From NCBI GenBank assembly GCA_965263455.1, contig CBDHHN010000003.1:65172-129171 (forward strand): a stretch of DNA of 64,000 bases, written 5' to 3'. The notes beneath the pieces were generated by a model. It was not told the origin of the DNA, made no database searches, and saw only the letters and a program-made list of their open reading frames with translations. The DNA comes from CADEDH01 sp965263455. Its GTDB lineage: Bacteria > Actinomycetota > Acidimicrobiia > Acidimicrobiales > SZUA-35. Numbering within the stretch: position 1 is the stretch's first letter; each line of letters begins with the position of its first letter. Positions 1 to 10,132 of the stretch are shown here, piece by piece. The position numbers and the translations under genes were made by a program.

Positions 1-421
1 GCGTTCCCCCCGCTCCCGGCAGCAGGCCGAGCTTGACCTCCGGCAGGCCGAACTGGGCCGAGTCGAGACCGATGCGGAAGTGGGCGCACATGGCCGTCTC
101 CAGCCCGCCTCCCAAGGCGGTGCCGTGGATGGCGGCCACCACCGGCTTGGTGCTGGCCTCCATGGCGGTCTGGACCTCGGGCAGCGCCGCGCCCTGGGGG
201 GCCTGCCCGAACTCGGTGATGTCGGCGCCGGCGATGAAGGTCCGGCCACGGCAGATGACGACGACGGCGTCGACGGCATCGTCGGCCGCCGCGGCCTGGA
301 GGCCGTCCCGGAGGCCGGTCCGGACGTGATGGCTCAGGGCGTTGACCGGCGGGTTGTCGACGGCGATGACGGCCACGCCGTCGTTGGTCGAGATCGACAC
401 CGATTGGGTGAGTTCGCGCAT
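1..421 (-). CDS. Enoyl-CoA hydratase/isomerase domain, N-terminal part (cut by window edge)
   Basis: The first 140 residues of a crotonase-fold enzyme, which hydrates trans-2-enoyl-CoA in fatty-acid beta-oxidation in the cytoplasm. The ATG at 421 begins MRELTQSVSI. AGADI at residues 64-68 (oxyanion-hole segment) is followed by LGGGLETAM and by LPEVKLGLLPGAGGT, the usual crotonase landmarks, and the frame is still open at base 1. The wording FIAGADITEF is typical of the hydratase half of large FadB/FadJ-like proteins fused to a 3-hydroxyacyl-CoA dehydrogenase, so a fused second half may lie outside the window (inference). A stand-alone hydratase is the alternative. Confidence 0.85.
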   Translation of the reverse strand, partial: MRELTQSVSISTNDGVAVIAVDNPPVNALSHHVRTGLRDGLQAAAADDAVDAVVVICRGRTFIAGADITEFGQAPQGAALPEVQTAMEASTKPVVAAIHGTALGGGLETAMCAHFRIGLDSAQFGLPEVKLGLLPGAGGT

Positions 422-480
422 TGCGACACTGTAGGAGCCCGATCCCGATCGGGCCTCTTTCGGCTGAGGGTCGGGGCCGC

Positions 481-1008
481 CTACTGCGATCGCCGCTTGG
501 CCAGAACGGCCGGGACCAGGAGGGCGACCATGGCCCCGTCGGGGACCCGGTCGACGCCGCCCACGATCTCGCAGTACAGGGGCTGGTAGTCGACGTGGAT
601 CCCGAGGTCGGTCCCGTGGTTGGAGCAGCGGCCCCGGGCGTCGAGTTGGTAGCGGAGGTCCTCGCGCCCCGCCATGCCTTCGAACACGGTCGCCTTGTCG
701 GAGAAGGTGAGCAGTCCCTGGATCGGCTGGCCGTGGACCTCGCCGGTCACGGTGTGGGGTCGGAACCGACGGAGTCGAACCTTCAGGTGGCACTCCTGCC
801 CGCCGACCTCGCCCGTTGCCCGCATCACGCCGTTGCGGTAATCGCTCTCGGCCCGAAGGGGGGCGGAACCGATGGCACCCTGCAGCTCGGCCTGTTCGCC
901 GAAGGCCAGCTGCACGTACACGTCGACCTTGACGTCGTGGCGGTGGGTGGCGGGCCGGGGGCGGGGTGAGCCGTCGGCCAGGGGTGGGAGCGGGCGGTGA
1001 TCACTCAT
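481..1008 (-). CDS. Hypothetical protein, about 175 residues
   Basis: I do not recognise the family. The protein begins MSDHRPLPPL, has a short Pro/Arg-rich N-terminus and then a mostly beta-type sequence with an HxHD-like stretch (residues ~20-25) and conserved-looking segments such as YRNGVMRATGEVGGQECHLK. No signal peptide or membrane segment is visible, and it ends in a basic tail (AKRRSQ). The frame is open further upstream to a TTG at 1107, but the extra N-terminus is low-complexity and lacks a ribosome site, so the ATG at 1008 is preferred; an ATG at 1080 is the other option. It stands alone, 200 bases from the RidA gene on the same strand. Confidence 0.6.
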   Translation of the reverse strand: MSDHRPLPPLADGSPRPRPATHRHDVKVDVYVQLAFGEQAELQGAIGSAPLRAESDYRNGVMRATGEVGGQECHLKVRLRRFRPHTVTGEVHGQPIQGLLTFSDKATVFEGMAGREDLRYQLDARGRCSNHGTDLGIHVDYQPLYCEIVGGVDRVPDGAMVALLVPAVLAKRRSQ

Positions 1009-1209
1009 CGGCTGCCTGCTGCGGGGTGTGGGTGCGGGATGGTCGGCGACCTCGGAACTCGCTGGGACCGCCGAGTCCATAGTGCCCGGCCCGGTGTCGT
1101 ACCACAAGGACCGCCATCGGTCCGATCAGTGAGCCTGACCGCTGGTGGTGACAGGCGTCGTCGGCTTGGTCCTCGTGGTGGCGGTCGGCCCGGAACCCCG
1201 GGCCGACGG

Positions 1210-1596
1210 TCAGTCCTCGATCCAGGCGGTGACGTCGCAGCTGATCGAGGGCCGCCCCCCGGCGCCGGTGAGCTGGGTGTGGCGGCTGGGCCGGGAGTCC
1301 GGGTCGGGGAACCGCTCCAGCCAGTGGGGGTTGATGAGCGGTCGGGCGTCGGGGGCGTTGGTGAAGAACGTGATCTTGGCCACGTCGTCCCAGGTCCCGC
1401 CGCCGTTGGCCAGGGCCTGGCCGATGTGGGTGAACAGGTTGGAGATCTGGGCATCGAGATCCTCGGGCAGGTCCCGGGTGCCCGGATCGAAGGCGGGGAT
1501 GATGCCCGAGATCAACAGCGGCCCGATGCGGGTGGCCACCGGGATCGGGTTCTCGTGTCGGAACGATTCGGTCTCGATCGACCGTCGGCTGCTCAT
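1210..1596 (-). CDS. RidA/YjgF/YER057c/UK114 family protein
   Basis: A 128-residue member of the Rid superfamily, whose best-known members hydrolyse reactive enamine/imine intermediates of amino-acid metabolism. The typical features are ISGIIPAFD near residue 30, the helix LFTHIGQALANGGGTWDDVAKITFF (read in two parts) around residues 54-78, and a C-terminal segment with the family's usual length. The canonical catalytic Arg region (SRPSRHTQL, residues ~100-108) keeps an Arg. AGGAG eight bases upstream of the ATG supports the start. It ends 16 bases after the upstream RraA-like gene begins its downstream neighbour, so the two are probably co-transcribed. Confidence 0.85.
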   Translation of the reverse strand: MSSRRSIETESFRHENPIPVATRIGPLLISGIIPAFDPGTRDLPEDLDAQISNLFTHIGQALANGGGTWDDVAKITFFTNAPDARPLINPHWLERFPDPDSRPSRHTQLTGAGGRPSISCDVTAWIED

Positions 1597-1611
1597 GGTC
1601 TCTGCTCCTGA

Positions 1612-2367
1612 TCAGCTGGAGGTCCGGGCGGCGCGCCAGGCCTCGAAGTCGGCCCGGCGGTCGTCGCTCAGGGGGAACAGGCCGATGGTGCTCTCGCCGG
1701 CGCCCACCCGCTCCAAGGCGAAGTCCTCCCGCAGCTCCTGCTCCACGCAGGCGTCGGCCACGTCCTCAACGATGGCGGGCGGGATGACGACCACACCCTC
1801 GCCGTCGCCGACCAGGACGTCGCCCGGCATGACCGTGACCCCGGCGCAGGCGATGGGCTGGTTGCAGACCAGGGGCATGTGGTGGCGGCCCCAGGTCGAG
1901 GCGTGTTGGGCCTGGTGGTAGACGGGGAAGTCGGTCATGTCCCGCAGGGCGGGGGAGTCGCGCAGGGCGCCGTCGGTGATGACGCCGGCCGCCCCTCGCC
2001 GCTGGGCCCGGAGGGCGAAGATGTCGCCGATGGTCCCGGCGTCGGGAACGCCCCGCGCCTCCATGATGATGATGTCGTCCGGTTCGCAGTACTCGGAGGC
2101 CTGACGTTGGGGATTGATGCCCCCGGCCAGTTCGGGGCGAAGGTCCTCCCGGAGCGGCACGTAGCGCAGGGTCAAGGCGTGACCGACCATACGGAGGCCG
2201 GGCTGGGTCGGGACCAGTCCCGACAGGAAACAGTTGCGGATGCCCCGGCCCTGGAGCTGGCCGGTGATGGTGGCCGTGGCCACCCCGTTGAGCTTGGCCT
2301 TGAGCTCGTCGGTGAGGGCCACCGGTCGGGGCGTGGGGGTGAACGCGCGGGGATCGTCGTTGCTCAT
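1612..2367 (-). CDS. RraA family protein (4-hydroxy-4-methyl-2-oxoglutarate aldolase-like)
   Basis: A 251-residue RraA-fold protein. The family includes HMG/CHA aldolases and other oxaloacetate-decarboxylating enzymes as well as the RNase E regulator RraA. Seen here are GDIFALRAQRRGAAGVITDG (residues ~115-134, with the Arg and the following GALRDSP carrying the catalytic Asp/Arg signature G..D..R.D), and GDVLVGDGEGVVVIP near residue 195. The ATG at 2367 is taken as start; a GTG one codon upstream is also possible. With RidA directly downstream, a role in small-molecule catabolism is more likely than RNase control (inference). It is divergent from the indolepyruvate oxidoreductase gene, sharing 135 bases. 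Confidence 0.8.
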   Translation of the reverse strand: MSNDDPRAFTPTPRPVALTDELKAKLNGVATATITGQLQGRGIRNCFLSGLVPTQPGLRMVGHALTLRYVPLREDLRPELAGGINPQRQASEYCEPDDIIIMEARGVPDAGTIGDIFALRAQRRGAAGVITDGALRDSPALRDMTDFPVYHQAQHASTWGRHHMPLVCNQPIACAGVTVMPGDVLVGDGEGVVVIPPAIVEDVADACVEQELREDFALERVGAGESTIGLFPLSDDRRADFEAWRAARTSS

Positions 2368-2502
2368 CACCGCCCGACGCTACCGGCCCCCGCGGCCCCG
2401 GCCCAGACGGCGGGCAGTATTCGCCCCTCCAGGGCAAACATGCTGAACTGGATCCCTGCACGACGGGGCATCGACCGTCCCCGTCCGGGAAAGGGGAATC
2501 TG

Positions 2503-5500
2503 GTGTCGCTCGCCGAATTCAAGCTCGAGGACCGCTTCGGTCTCGATCAGGGTGACGTGGCCATGTCGGGGGTCCAGGCCCTGCTGCGGGTCCTGCTCGA
2601 CCAACTCCGGGCCGACAAGAGGGACGGGCTCGACAACGCCGCCATGGTCAGCGGCTACCGGGGTTCGCCCCTCGGTGGGATCGACCAGCTCATGCTGACC
2701 AACAAGGCCGAACTCGACGCCAGCAACGTCACGTTCGTGCCCGGCCTCAACGAGGACCTCGGGGCCACCGCGGTCTGGGGGTCCCAGCTGGCCAACGTCA
2801 ACTTCGAGGGACGCTACGACGGCGTGCTCGGCATGTGGTACGGCAAGGCCCCCGGCGTCGATCGTTCCGGCGACGCCATCCGCCACGCCAACGTCAGCGG
2901 TGTCGACCCCAACGGTGGCGTGCTGTTGGTGGCGGGCGACGACCCGGCCTCCAAGTCGTCCACGCTGACGTCGGGGTCCGAGTACGCACTGCTCCACTTC
3001 GAGACCCCCATCCTCTATCCGGGCAGCGTCCAGGAGGTGGCCGACTACGGCCGCTGGGGCTATCAGCTGTCCCGCTACTCGGGTCTGTGGGCGGCGCTGA
3101 AGATCGTGACCAACGTGGCCGACGGCTACTCCACCATCAAGGTCGGGCCGGGCCGGGTGCAGGCCACCCGCCCCGAGGAGTGGATCTGGAACGACAAGCC
3201 CTGGGCCCACACCCAGACCGACCGGCTGTTCGGTCCCATCGCCGCCGCCATGGAACGTGAGGTGTACGAGGGCCGGTTGGAGGCCGTCAACCGGTTCGTG
3301 GCCGCCAACAACCTCAACCGCTCCACCGTCCCCACGGCCGACGCCCGGCTGGGGATCGTGGCCGCGGGCAAGACCTACTACGACGTGCGGGCCGCCCTGG
3401 ACCGGATGGGCCTCGACCAGGCCGAACTGGAGCGCCGCGGGGTCCGGGTGTTCAAGCCCGCCGTCATCTGGCCCCTGGAAACCGGCGCCGTCCGGGACTT
3501 CGCCCGCGGCCTCGACACCATCGTGGTGGTCGAGGAGAAGCGGGGCTTCATGGAGATGTTCCTGCGGGAGGCCCTGTACGGCCAGCCCGACGCCCCGGCC
3601 ATCGTGGGCAAGAAGCGGCTCGACGGGGGCCTGTGGTTCCCCGGCCACGGCGAGATGACGGTCGATCAGATCGCCCGCCTGTTCCGGCCCTTCCTGGTCG
3701 ACCGGTTCGGCGAGGACGCCGTCGGCCCCGCCGTGTTGGAGAAGCTCCGGATCCCGGTCTCGGCCGCGCCGGCGGCCGACTCCTCGTCGGCCGGCGCTGT
3801 GCGGACCCCCGGGTTCTGCTCCGGTTGCCCCCACAACACCTCGACCTGGATCCCTGAGGGTTCCGAGGCCGGGGGCGGCATCGGCTGCCACGGCATGGCC
3901 TCGATGACGCCGACCCGCAACACCAAGGGCACGACCCAGATGGGGGGCGAGGGCATCCAGTGGGTGGGGGCGGCCCCGTTCGTCACCATGGAGCACCGCT
4001 TCCAGAACATCGGCGACGGCACCTACCACCACTCCGGCTCGCTCGCCGTCCGTCAGGCGGTGGCGGCCGGGACCAACGTGACCTACAAGATCCTCTACAA
4101 CGGCGCGGTGGCCATGACCGGCGGCCAGGACGTCGACGGTCAGATGGCGGTCCCCGAGCTGACCCGCTCCATCGAGGCCGAGGGGGTGGCCAAGGTCGTG
4201 GTCGTGACCGACGACCCCGACAAGTACCCGGCCGACGCCCGCTTCGCCGATGGGGTCGAGATCCACCACCGGTCCAAGCTCGATCAGGTCCAGCGCGACC
4301 TGCGGGACATCCCCGGCTGCACGGTGCTCATCTACGACCAGGCCTGCGCCGCCGAACTGCGGCGGGACCGCAAGCGGGGCAAGGCGGTCGACCCGGCCAT
4401 GCGGGTCTTCATCAACGAGGCGGTGTGCGAGGGCTGCGGTGACTGCGGCGAGAAGTCGAGTTGCCTCTCGGTGATGCCGGTCGAGACCGAGTTCGGGCGC
4501 AAGACCCAGATCCACCAGTCGTCGTGCAACAAGGACTACTCCTGCCTCGACGGTGACTGCCCGGCCTTCGTCGAGATCATCCCCGACCCGAACCACTCGA
4601 CCAAGAAGGCCGCCATCCCCTTCGACCCGATCGAGGCCGACGAGTTGCCCGAGCCCACCCGCATCGACGAGGGCGACATCCTCATGATGGGCATCGGGGG
4701 CACCGGGGTGGTGACGGTCAACCAGTTGCTGGCCACGGCCGCCCTGCTCGACGGCAAGCAGGCCGACGGTCTGGATCAGACCGGCCTGTCCCAGAAGGGC
4801 GGTTCGGTGGTGTCGAACCTCAAGGTCCGCCGGGTCGCCGACGGGGTCGGCGACACCGGCACGGCCAACATGGTCTCGTCCGGCGAGGCCGACGCCTACC
4901 TGGTGTTCGACGTCCTCACCGGGACCAACGACCTCAACCTGGCCAAGACCGACCCCGACCGGACGGTGGCCGTGGTGTCGTCATCCAAGGTGCCGACCAC
5001 GGCCATGGTGCGAGACACCGGCTCCGGTTTCCCGGTATGGGATGCCCTCCGGGCCAAGATCGAGGCCTCGACGGTGGCGGAGAAGAACGTCTACTTCGAT
5101 GCCGGCACCGTGTCGGACAACCTCTTCCGCTCGCACATGCCGGCCAACGTGATCGTGCTCGGTGCCGCCTACCAGCAGGGGGTCATCCCGATCAGTGCCG
5201 AGGCCATCGAGCGGGCCATCGAGCTCAACGGGGTCCAGGTCGACACCAACCTCCAGGCCTTCCGTATCGGCCGTAAGATCGCCCTCGAACCGGCCTGGCT
5301 CGACGGGCTGAACCTGAGCCGGCCCGGGTCGGTCCGGCGTCGGCGGGAGGCCAAGCGGTCCCGACGGGCCGACCGTCTGATCGCCGGGGTGGCCGACCCC
5401 TCGCCGGAGTTGAGCCGTCTGCTGGAGATCCGGGTCCCCGACCTGATCGACTACCAGGACGCCGAGTACGCGGGCCGCTACGTGGCCAAGATCAACCAGG

Positions 5501-6015
5501 TGCGGGCGGCCGAGGCGGCCGCCGTGGACGGCACCCGGCTGTCGGAGGCCGTGGCCCGCTACCTCTACAAGCTCATGGCCTACAAGGACGAGTACGAGGT
5601 GGCCAGGCTCCACCGGTCGACGGCGTTCACCGAGGCCATCGCCGAGCAGTTCGGGCCCAATGCCAAGGTGACCTACAAGCTCCACCCGCCGACCATGCGC
5701 CGCATGGGTTACGAGTCCAAGATCGGCCTCGGACGGTCGGGTGAGGTGGCCTTCGCCGCCCTGGAGCGGATGAAGCGGTTCCGGGGCACCGCGGCCGACG
5801 TGTTCGGCCGGACCCGGCACCGCCGGATCGAGCGGGAACTGATCGAGGAGTACGAGGCCATGATCGACCAGGTGCTCGTCGGCCTCTCGGCCGACAGCTA
5901 CGACCGTGCGGTCGAGGTGGCCGAACTCCCCGACATCGTCCGGGGCTACGAGGACATCAAGGAAGCCAACATCGAGAAGTTCCGGGCCGAGTCCCGGCGT
6001 CTCCTGGCCGACTGA
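2503..6015 (+). CDS. Indolepyruvate ferredoxin oxidoreductase, fused single-chain type
   Basis: A 1170-residue 2-oxoacid:ferredoxin oxidoreductase, which oxidatively decarboxylates indolepyruvate and related aryl pyruvates to acyl-CoA with electron transfer to ferredoxin. Order: N-terminal pyrimidine-binding domain (GYRGSPLGG), TPP-binding domain with CSGCPHNTS at ~438-447 and GIGCHGMA at ~459, a cysteine cluster CEGCGDCGEKSSC at ~642 for iron-sulfur binding, then the gamma-type domain starting GIGGTGVVT at ~729. The length matches the fused forms found in aerobic bacteria. The GTG at 2503 is chosen because AAAGGGG precedes it by about six bases and the similarity begins there; the frame stays open far upstream without coding character. 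Confidence 0.93.
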   Translation: MSLAEFKLEDRFGLDQGDVAMSGVQALLRVLLDQLRADKRDGLDNAAMVSGYRGSPLGGIDQLMLTNKAELDASNVTFVPGLNEDLGATAVWGSQLANVNFEGRYDGVLGMWYGKAPGVDRSGDAIRHANVSGVDPNGGVLLVAGDDPASKSSTLTSGSEYALLHFETPILYPGSVQEVADYGRWGYQLSRYSGLWAALKIVTNVADGYSTIKVGPGRVQATRPEEWIWNDKPWAHTQTDRLFGPIAAAMEREVYEGRLEAVNRFVAANNLNRSTVPTADARLGIVAAGKTYYDVRAALDRMGLDQAELERRGVRVFKPAVIWPLETGAVRDFARGLDTIVVVEEKRGFMEMFLREALYGQPDAPAIVGKKRLDGGLWFPGHGEMTVDQIARLFRPFLVDRFGEDAVGPAVLEKLRIPVSAAPAADSSSAGAVRTPGFCSGCPHNTSTWIPEGSEAGGGIGCHGMASMTPTRNTKGTTQMGGEGIQWVGAAPFVTMEHRFQNIGDGTYHHSGSLAVRQAVAAGTNVTYKILYNGAVAMTGGQDVDGQMAVPELTRSIEAEGVAKVVVVTDDPDKYPADARFADGVEIHHRSKLDQVQRDLRDIPGCTVLIYDQACAAELRRDRKRGKAVDPAMRVFINEAVCEGCGDCGEKSSCLSVMPVETEFGRKTQIHQSSCNKDYSCLDGDCPAFVEIIPDPNHSTKKAAIPFDPIEADELPEPTRIDEGDILMMGIGGTGVVTVNQLLATAALLDGKQADGLDQTGLSQKGGSVVSNLKVRRVADGVGDTGTANMVSSGEADAYLVFDVLTGTNDLNLAKTDPDRTVAVVSSSKVPTTAMVRDTGSGFPVWDALRAKIEASTVAEKNVYFDAGTVSDNLFRSHMPANVIVLGAAYQQGVIPISAEAIERAIELNGVQVDTNLQAFRIGRKIALEPAWLDGLNLSRPGSVRRRREAKRSRRADRLIAGVADPSPELSRLLEIRVPDLIDYQDAEYAGRYVAKINQVRAAEAAAVDGTRLSEAVARYLYKLMAYKDEYEVARLHRSTAFTEAIAEQFGPNAKVTYKLHPPTMRRMGYESKIGLGRSGEVAFAALERMKRFRGTAADVFGRTRHRRIERELIEEYEAMIDQVLVGLSADSYDRAVEVAELPDIVRGYEDIKEANIEKFRAESRRLLAD

Positions 6016-6244
6016 GCTCCGGCCCTCCGACCTGGGTATCTGTCTCCGGCCTGTCCCCGGTCTGTCGTCCTGGTGGTCGTCGGCTTCGGCCGACGGCCTC
6101 CGGGACCTCCGGATTCGCCCCTTCCGGCCATTGTCCGAGCCTGTCGCACGTTCTACCGTTGGGCTTGGCGACGCAAGGCAGAGGTGGGTCGATGGCCCTC
6201 CGGGTCCGGCTCCGGCGCCCGGTGGGACGGGAGGAGCGGGCACG
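6016..6244. other. Intergenic region before the Roadblock-like pair
   Basis: A 229-base non-coding stretch between the oxidoreductase stop and the GTG of the next gene. I see no clear terminator hairpin. TACCGT at about 6156-6161 could serve as a -10 box for the downstream pair, and GGGAGGAG about 6228-6235 is the ribosome site of the GTG at 6245. Confidence 0.4.
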
Positions 6245-6628
6245 GTGAAGGATGCGTTGCAGGACTTCCGGTCGCGATGTCCTGGGGTCCTGGGGGCCTG
6301 GATCGTGGACGACCGGGGCAAGGTCGAGGAACTGGATCTCACTCCCATGATCGACCTCGACGTCGATCGCATCACCGACCTGGTGTGCGAGATCTACCTG
6401 GCCATGGCGCCGTTCCGGACCCTGCCGCCGGCACACATTCTGGGTGGCTTCGACCGGGAGGCGGTACTCCGGTTCGACACCGTCATCGTGTTGGCCCGGC
6501 CGGTGGCCGGTGGGCTGTTGGTGCTCGTGACCGAACCGGCCGCGGGGTTGGCCCGGATCCGGGCCCTGAGCAACCTGCTGCTCCGCCGGATCGAGCGTCG
6601 GGTGACCGGAAGCGAGACCCGACGATGA
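6245..6628 (+). CDS. Roadblock/LC7-like small protein
   Basis: A 127-residue protein beginning MKDALQDFRS from a GTG start with a strong GGGAGGAG ribosome site. The pattern CPGVLGAWIVDDRGKVEEL, then a helix, then AVLRFDTVIVLARP, a hydrophobic strand GGLLVLVTEP and a terminal helix is the layout of Roadblock/LC7 domains, which in bacteria partner small Ras-like GTPases (MglA type) and sensor proteins. The assignment is by fold pattern only. Its stop overlaps the next start by four bases, so the two are translationally coupled. No GTPase gene is adjacent, which is unusual for this family. Confidence 0.6.
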   Translation: MKDALQDFRSRCPGVLGAWIVDDRGKVEELDLTPMIDLDVDRITDLVCEIYLAMAPFRTLPPAHILGGFDREAVLRFDTVIVLARPVAGGLLVLVTEPAAGLARIRALSNLLLRRIERRVTGSETRR

Positions 6629-7179
6629 GCGCCGAGGCCCAGGATCACTTCGTCGAGCGGTGTGCCGCCCACCCCGACACGGCCCACCATGTACTGTTCA
6701 CCGACGATCGGGTCGTCCGGGTCGGCGTGGCCCGCGGTCGTGATCTCCTGGAGGCGTTCATGGCCATCCAGCAGCTTGGCTCGGCCCTGGCCGGCGAGGT
6801 GGCGGCCACGCAACTGACGTCGGCCACCCTCGAGGGCGACCGGGACCAGTACCTGTTCCGGACCCTGCCCTTCGCCGAGGGCGACCTGCACACCGTGTTC
6901 CGGGCCCGGTCCGAGATCGCCCTGGACGACGCCGTCAACCGCATTCACCGGGAGACGGTTCTGGCCGAGACCGAGTGGGCCCGGATCGGCTCGCTGCCCC
7001 CGTCGCCCTCGGTCAGCCGCTCGGTCGAGGTGCCCGTGGTCAGGTCCGGGTCCGGCACGCCGTCGAACCGTCCCGACGATCAACCGGCCGACGTTCAACC
7101 GGCCGACGACGGCGGGGACGACGGCGGGGACGACGGGCGGTGGGGCGTCTACCGGGGCGTCCGCTACCGCCTCGACTGA
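6625..7179 (+). CDS. Hypothetical protein coupled to the Roadblock-like gene
   Basis: A 184-residue protein beginning MSAEAQDHFV. The first ~120 residues look globular (VLFTDDRVVRVGVARGRD, then a helix with FMAIQQLGSALAGE, then strands), the rest is a disordered acidic tail with DDQPADVQPADDGGDDGGDD and a short ordered end GVYRGVRYRLD. The ATGA overlap with the upstream gene indicates an obligate two-gene unit and perhaps a complex of both products (inference). I do not recognise the family; a diverged second Roadblock-like domain is possible. No signal peptide or membrane segment. Confidence 0.6.
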   Translation: MSAEAQDHFVERCAAHPDTAHHVLFTDDRVVRVGVARGRDLLEAFMAIQQLGSALAGEVAATQLTSATLEGDRDQYLFRTLPFAEGDLHTVFRARSEIALDDAVNRIHRETVLAETEWARIGSLPPSPSVSRSVEVPVVRSGSGTPSNRPDDQPADVQPADDGGDDGGDDGRWGVYRGVRYRLD

Positions 7180-7235
7180 CGACCCCTCGGGGCGCAGCTT
7201 GCGGCCCCACCGGCCTCCGGTGGGAGACTGGGTCG

Positions 7236-9062
<1,827 letters not shown>

Positions 9063-9066
9063 CCGC

Positions 9067-9459
9067 TCAGGGGCCGGGCCGGTCGAGCCAGGTCTCGTGG
9101 ACCCGCAGCCAGGCCAGCCCGTGGGGGGCGGCGGTCTCGGCGGCGAAGACCACGGTGGTGAGGCGCTCGTTGGCCGAGTCGGCGAGCCGGTGATGCTCGA
9201 CGTAGCGGGCCACCACCAGCGATCCGGCTTCGTGGAGCAGCCGGTGGTCGGTGGTGGTGATGGTCAGGGCCGTGGCGTGGCCGTGGCCGCTCCGGAGGCG
9301 ATCCAGGGTGCGGTCGCGGTCGGCCTCGTCGCCATCGGGGCCGACGATGGTGAAGTCCCGGTGGAGGACGGCGGCCGCCCGGTCGAGGGAGTCCTCGGTG
9401 CCGAGGAAGTAGGCCTCGAAGAAGCGGTGGAGGTCGATGATCTCCTGTTTCCAGGGCAT
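9067..9459 (-). CDS. NTF2-like protein (SnoaL/DUF4440 type)
   Basis: A 130-residue cone-shaped NTF2-like protein: N-terminal helix LHRFFEAYFLGTEDSLDR, FTIVGPDG, then alternating strands ending in GLAWLRVHETWLDRP. This fold covers polyketide cyclases, ketosteroid isomerase-like enzymes and many proteins of unknown role; no catalytic Asp pair can be assigned with confidence. It is convergent with the BVMO gene four bases away and lies downstream of the two-component genes on its own strand. Confidence 0.7.
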   Translation of the reverse strand: MPWKQEIIDLHRFFEAYFLGTEDSLDRAAAVLHRDFTIVGPDGDEADRDRTLDRLRSGHGHATALTITTTDHRLLHEAGSLVVARYVEHHRLADSANERLTTVVFAAETAAPHGLAWLRVHETWLDRPGP

Positions 9460-9490
9460 GGCCGGACCCTAGCCCGTCCGGTCCCGACCA

Positions 9491-10132
9491 TCAGACGATG
9501 CGTCGGCGGGCGGCCCAGTTCTGCAGTTCGTGGCGACTGGAGAGCTGGAGCTTGCGCAGTACGGCCGAGGCGTGGGTCTCCACCGTCTTGATGGAGATGG
9601 TGAGCCTGCGGGCGATCTCCTTGTAGGCGTAGCCCCGGGCCAGTAGGCGCATGACCTCCTGCTCCCGGGGGGAGAGGAGATCGAGTTCGGCGTCGACCGG
9701 CTCGGCCAGGGTGGCGGAGAAGGCGTCGATGACGAAGCCGGCCAGGCGGGGGGAGAACACGGCGTCGCCCTCGGCCACCCGGCGGATGGCGGCCACCAGG
9801 TCATCGCCCTTGATGGCCTTGGTCACGTAGCCCCGCGCCCCGGCCCGGATGACCGAGATGACGTCCTCAGGGGCATCGGACACCGACAGGGCCAGGAAGT
9901 TGGCCCGACCACCCCGCTGGCCCACGGCGGTGATGACGTCGGCTCCGGTCCCGGACGGCAGGTGCACGTCGAGCAGGACCACGTCGGGATCGGTGGCCAT
10001 GATCACGTCGACGGCGTCGGGGACGTCGGCTCCCTCGCCCACGACCCGGACCTCGTCGCCCAGTTGCGTCCGGACCCCGGCCCGGACCAGATCGTGGTCG
10101 TCGACCAGGACGACGCTCGGTTGGTAGGTCAT
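9491..10132 (-). CDS. NarL/FixJ-family response regulator
   Basis: A 213-residue transcription regulator. The receiver domain has the acidic pocket DD at residues 11-12, the phospho-acceptor Asp at 55 (VVLLDVHLPSG) and Lys in VTKAIKG near 108. Residues ~148-210 form a LuxR-type helix-turn-helix (LSPREQEVMRLLARG ... KTVETHASAVLRKL). Its start overlaps the stop of the PspC-domain kinase by four bases, so the pair is one operon and the kinase is its partner. Regulation of the divergent PspC/LiaF-like gene is the natural guess. Confidence 0.92.
   Translation of the reverse strand: MTYQPSVVLVDDHDLVRAGVRTQLGDEVRVVGEGADVPDAVDVIMATDPDVVLLDVHLPSGTGADVITAVGQRGGRANFLALSVSDAPEDVISVIRAGARGYVTKAIKGDDLVAAIRRVAEGDAVFSPRLAGFVIDAFSATLAEPVDAELDLLSPREQEVMRLLARGYAYKEIARRLTISIKTVETHASAVLRKLQLSSRHELQNWAARRRIV

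Noticed and set aside
2380..4596. 738-codon open frame antisense to the indolepyruvate oxidoreductase gene
   Set aside because: GC-rich antisense shadow; the composition is Gly/Val/His-rich without domains, while the plus frame has all family motifs.
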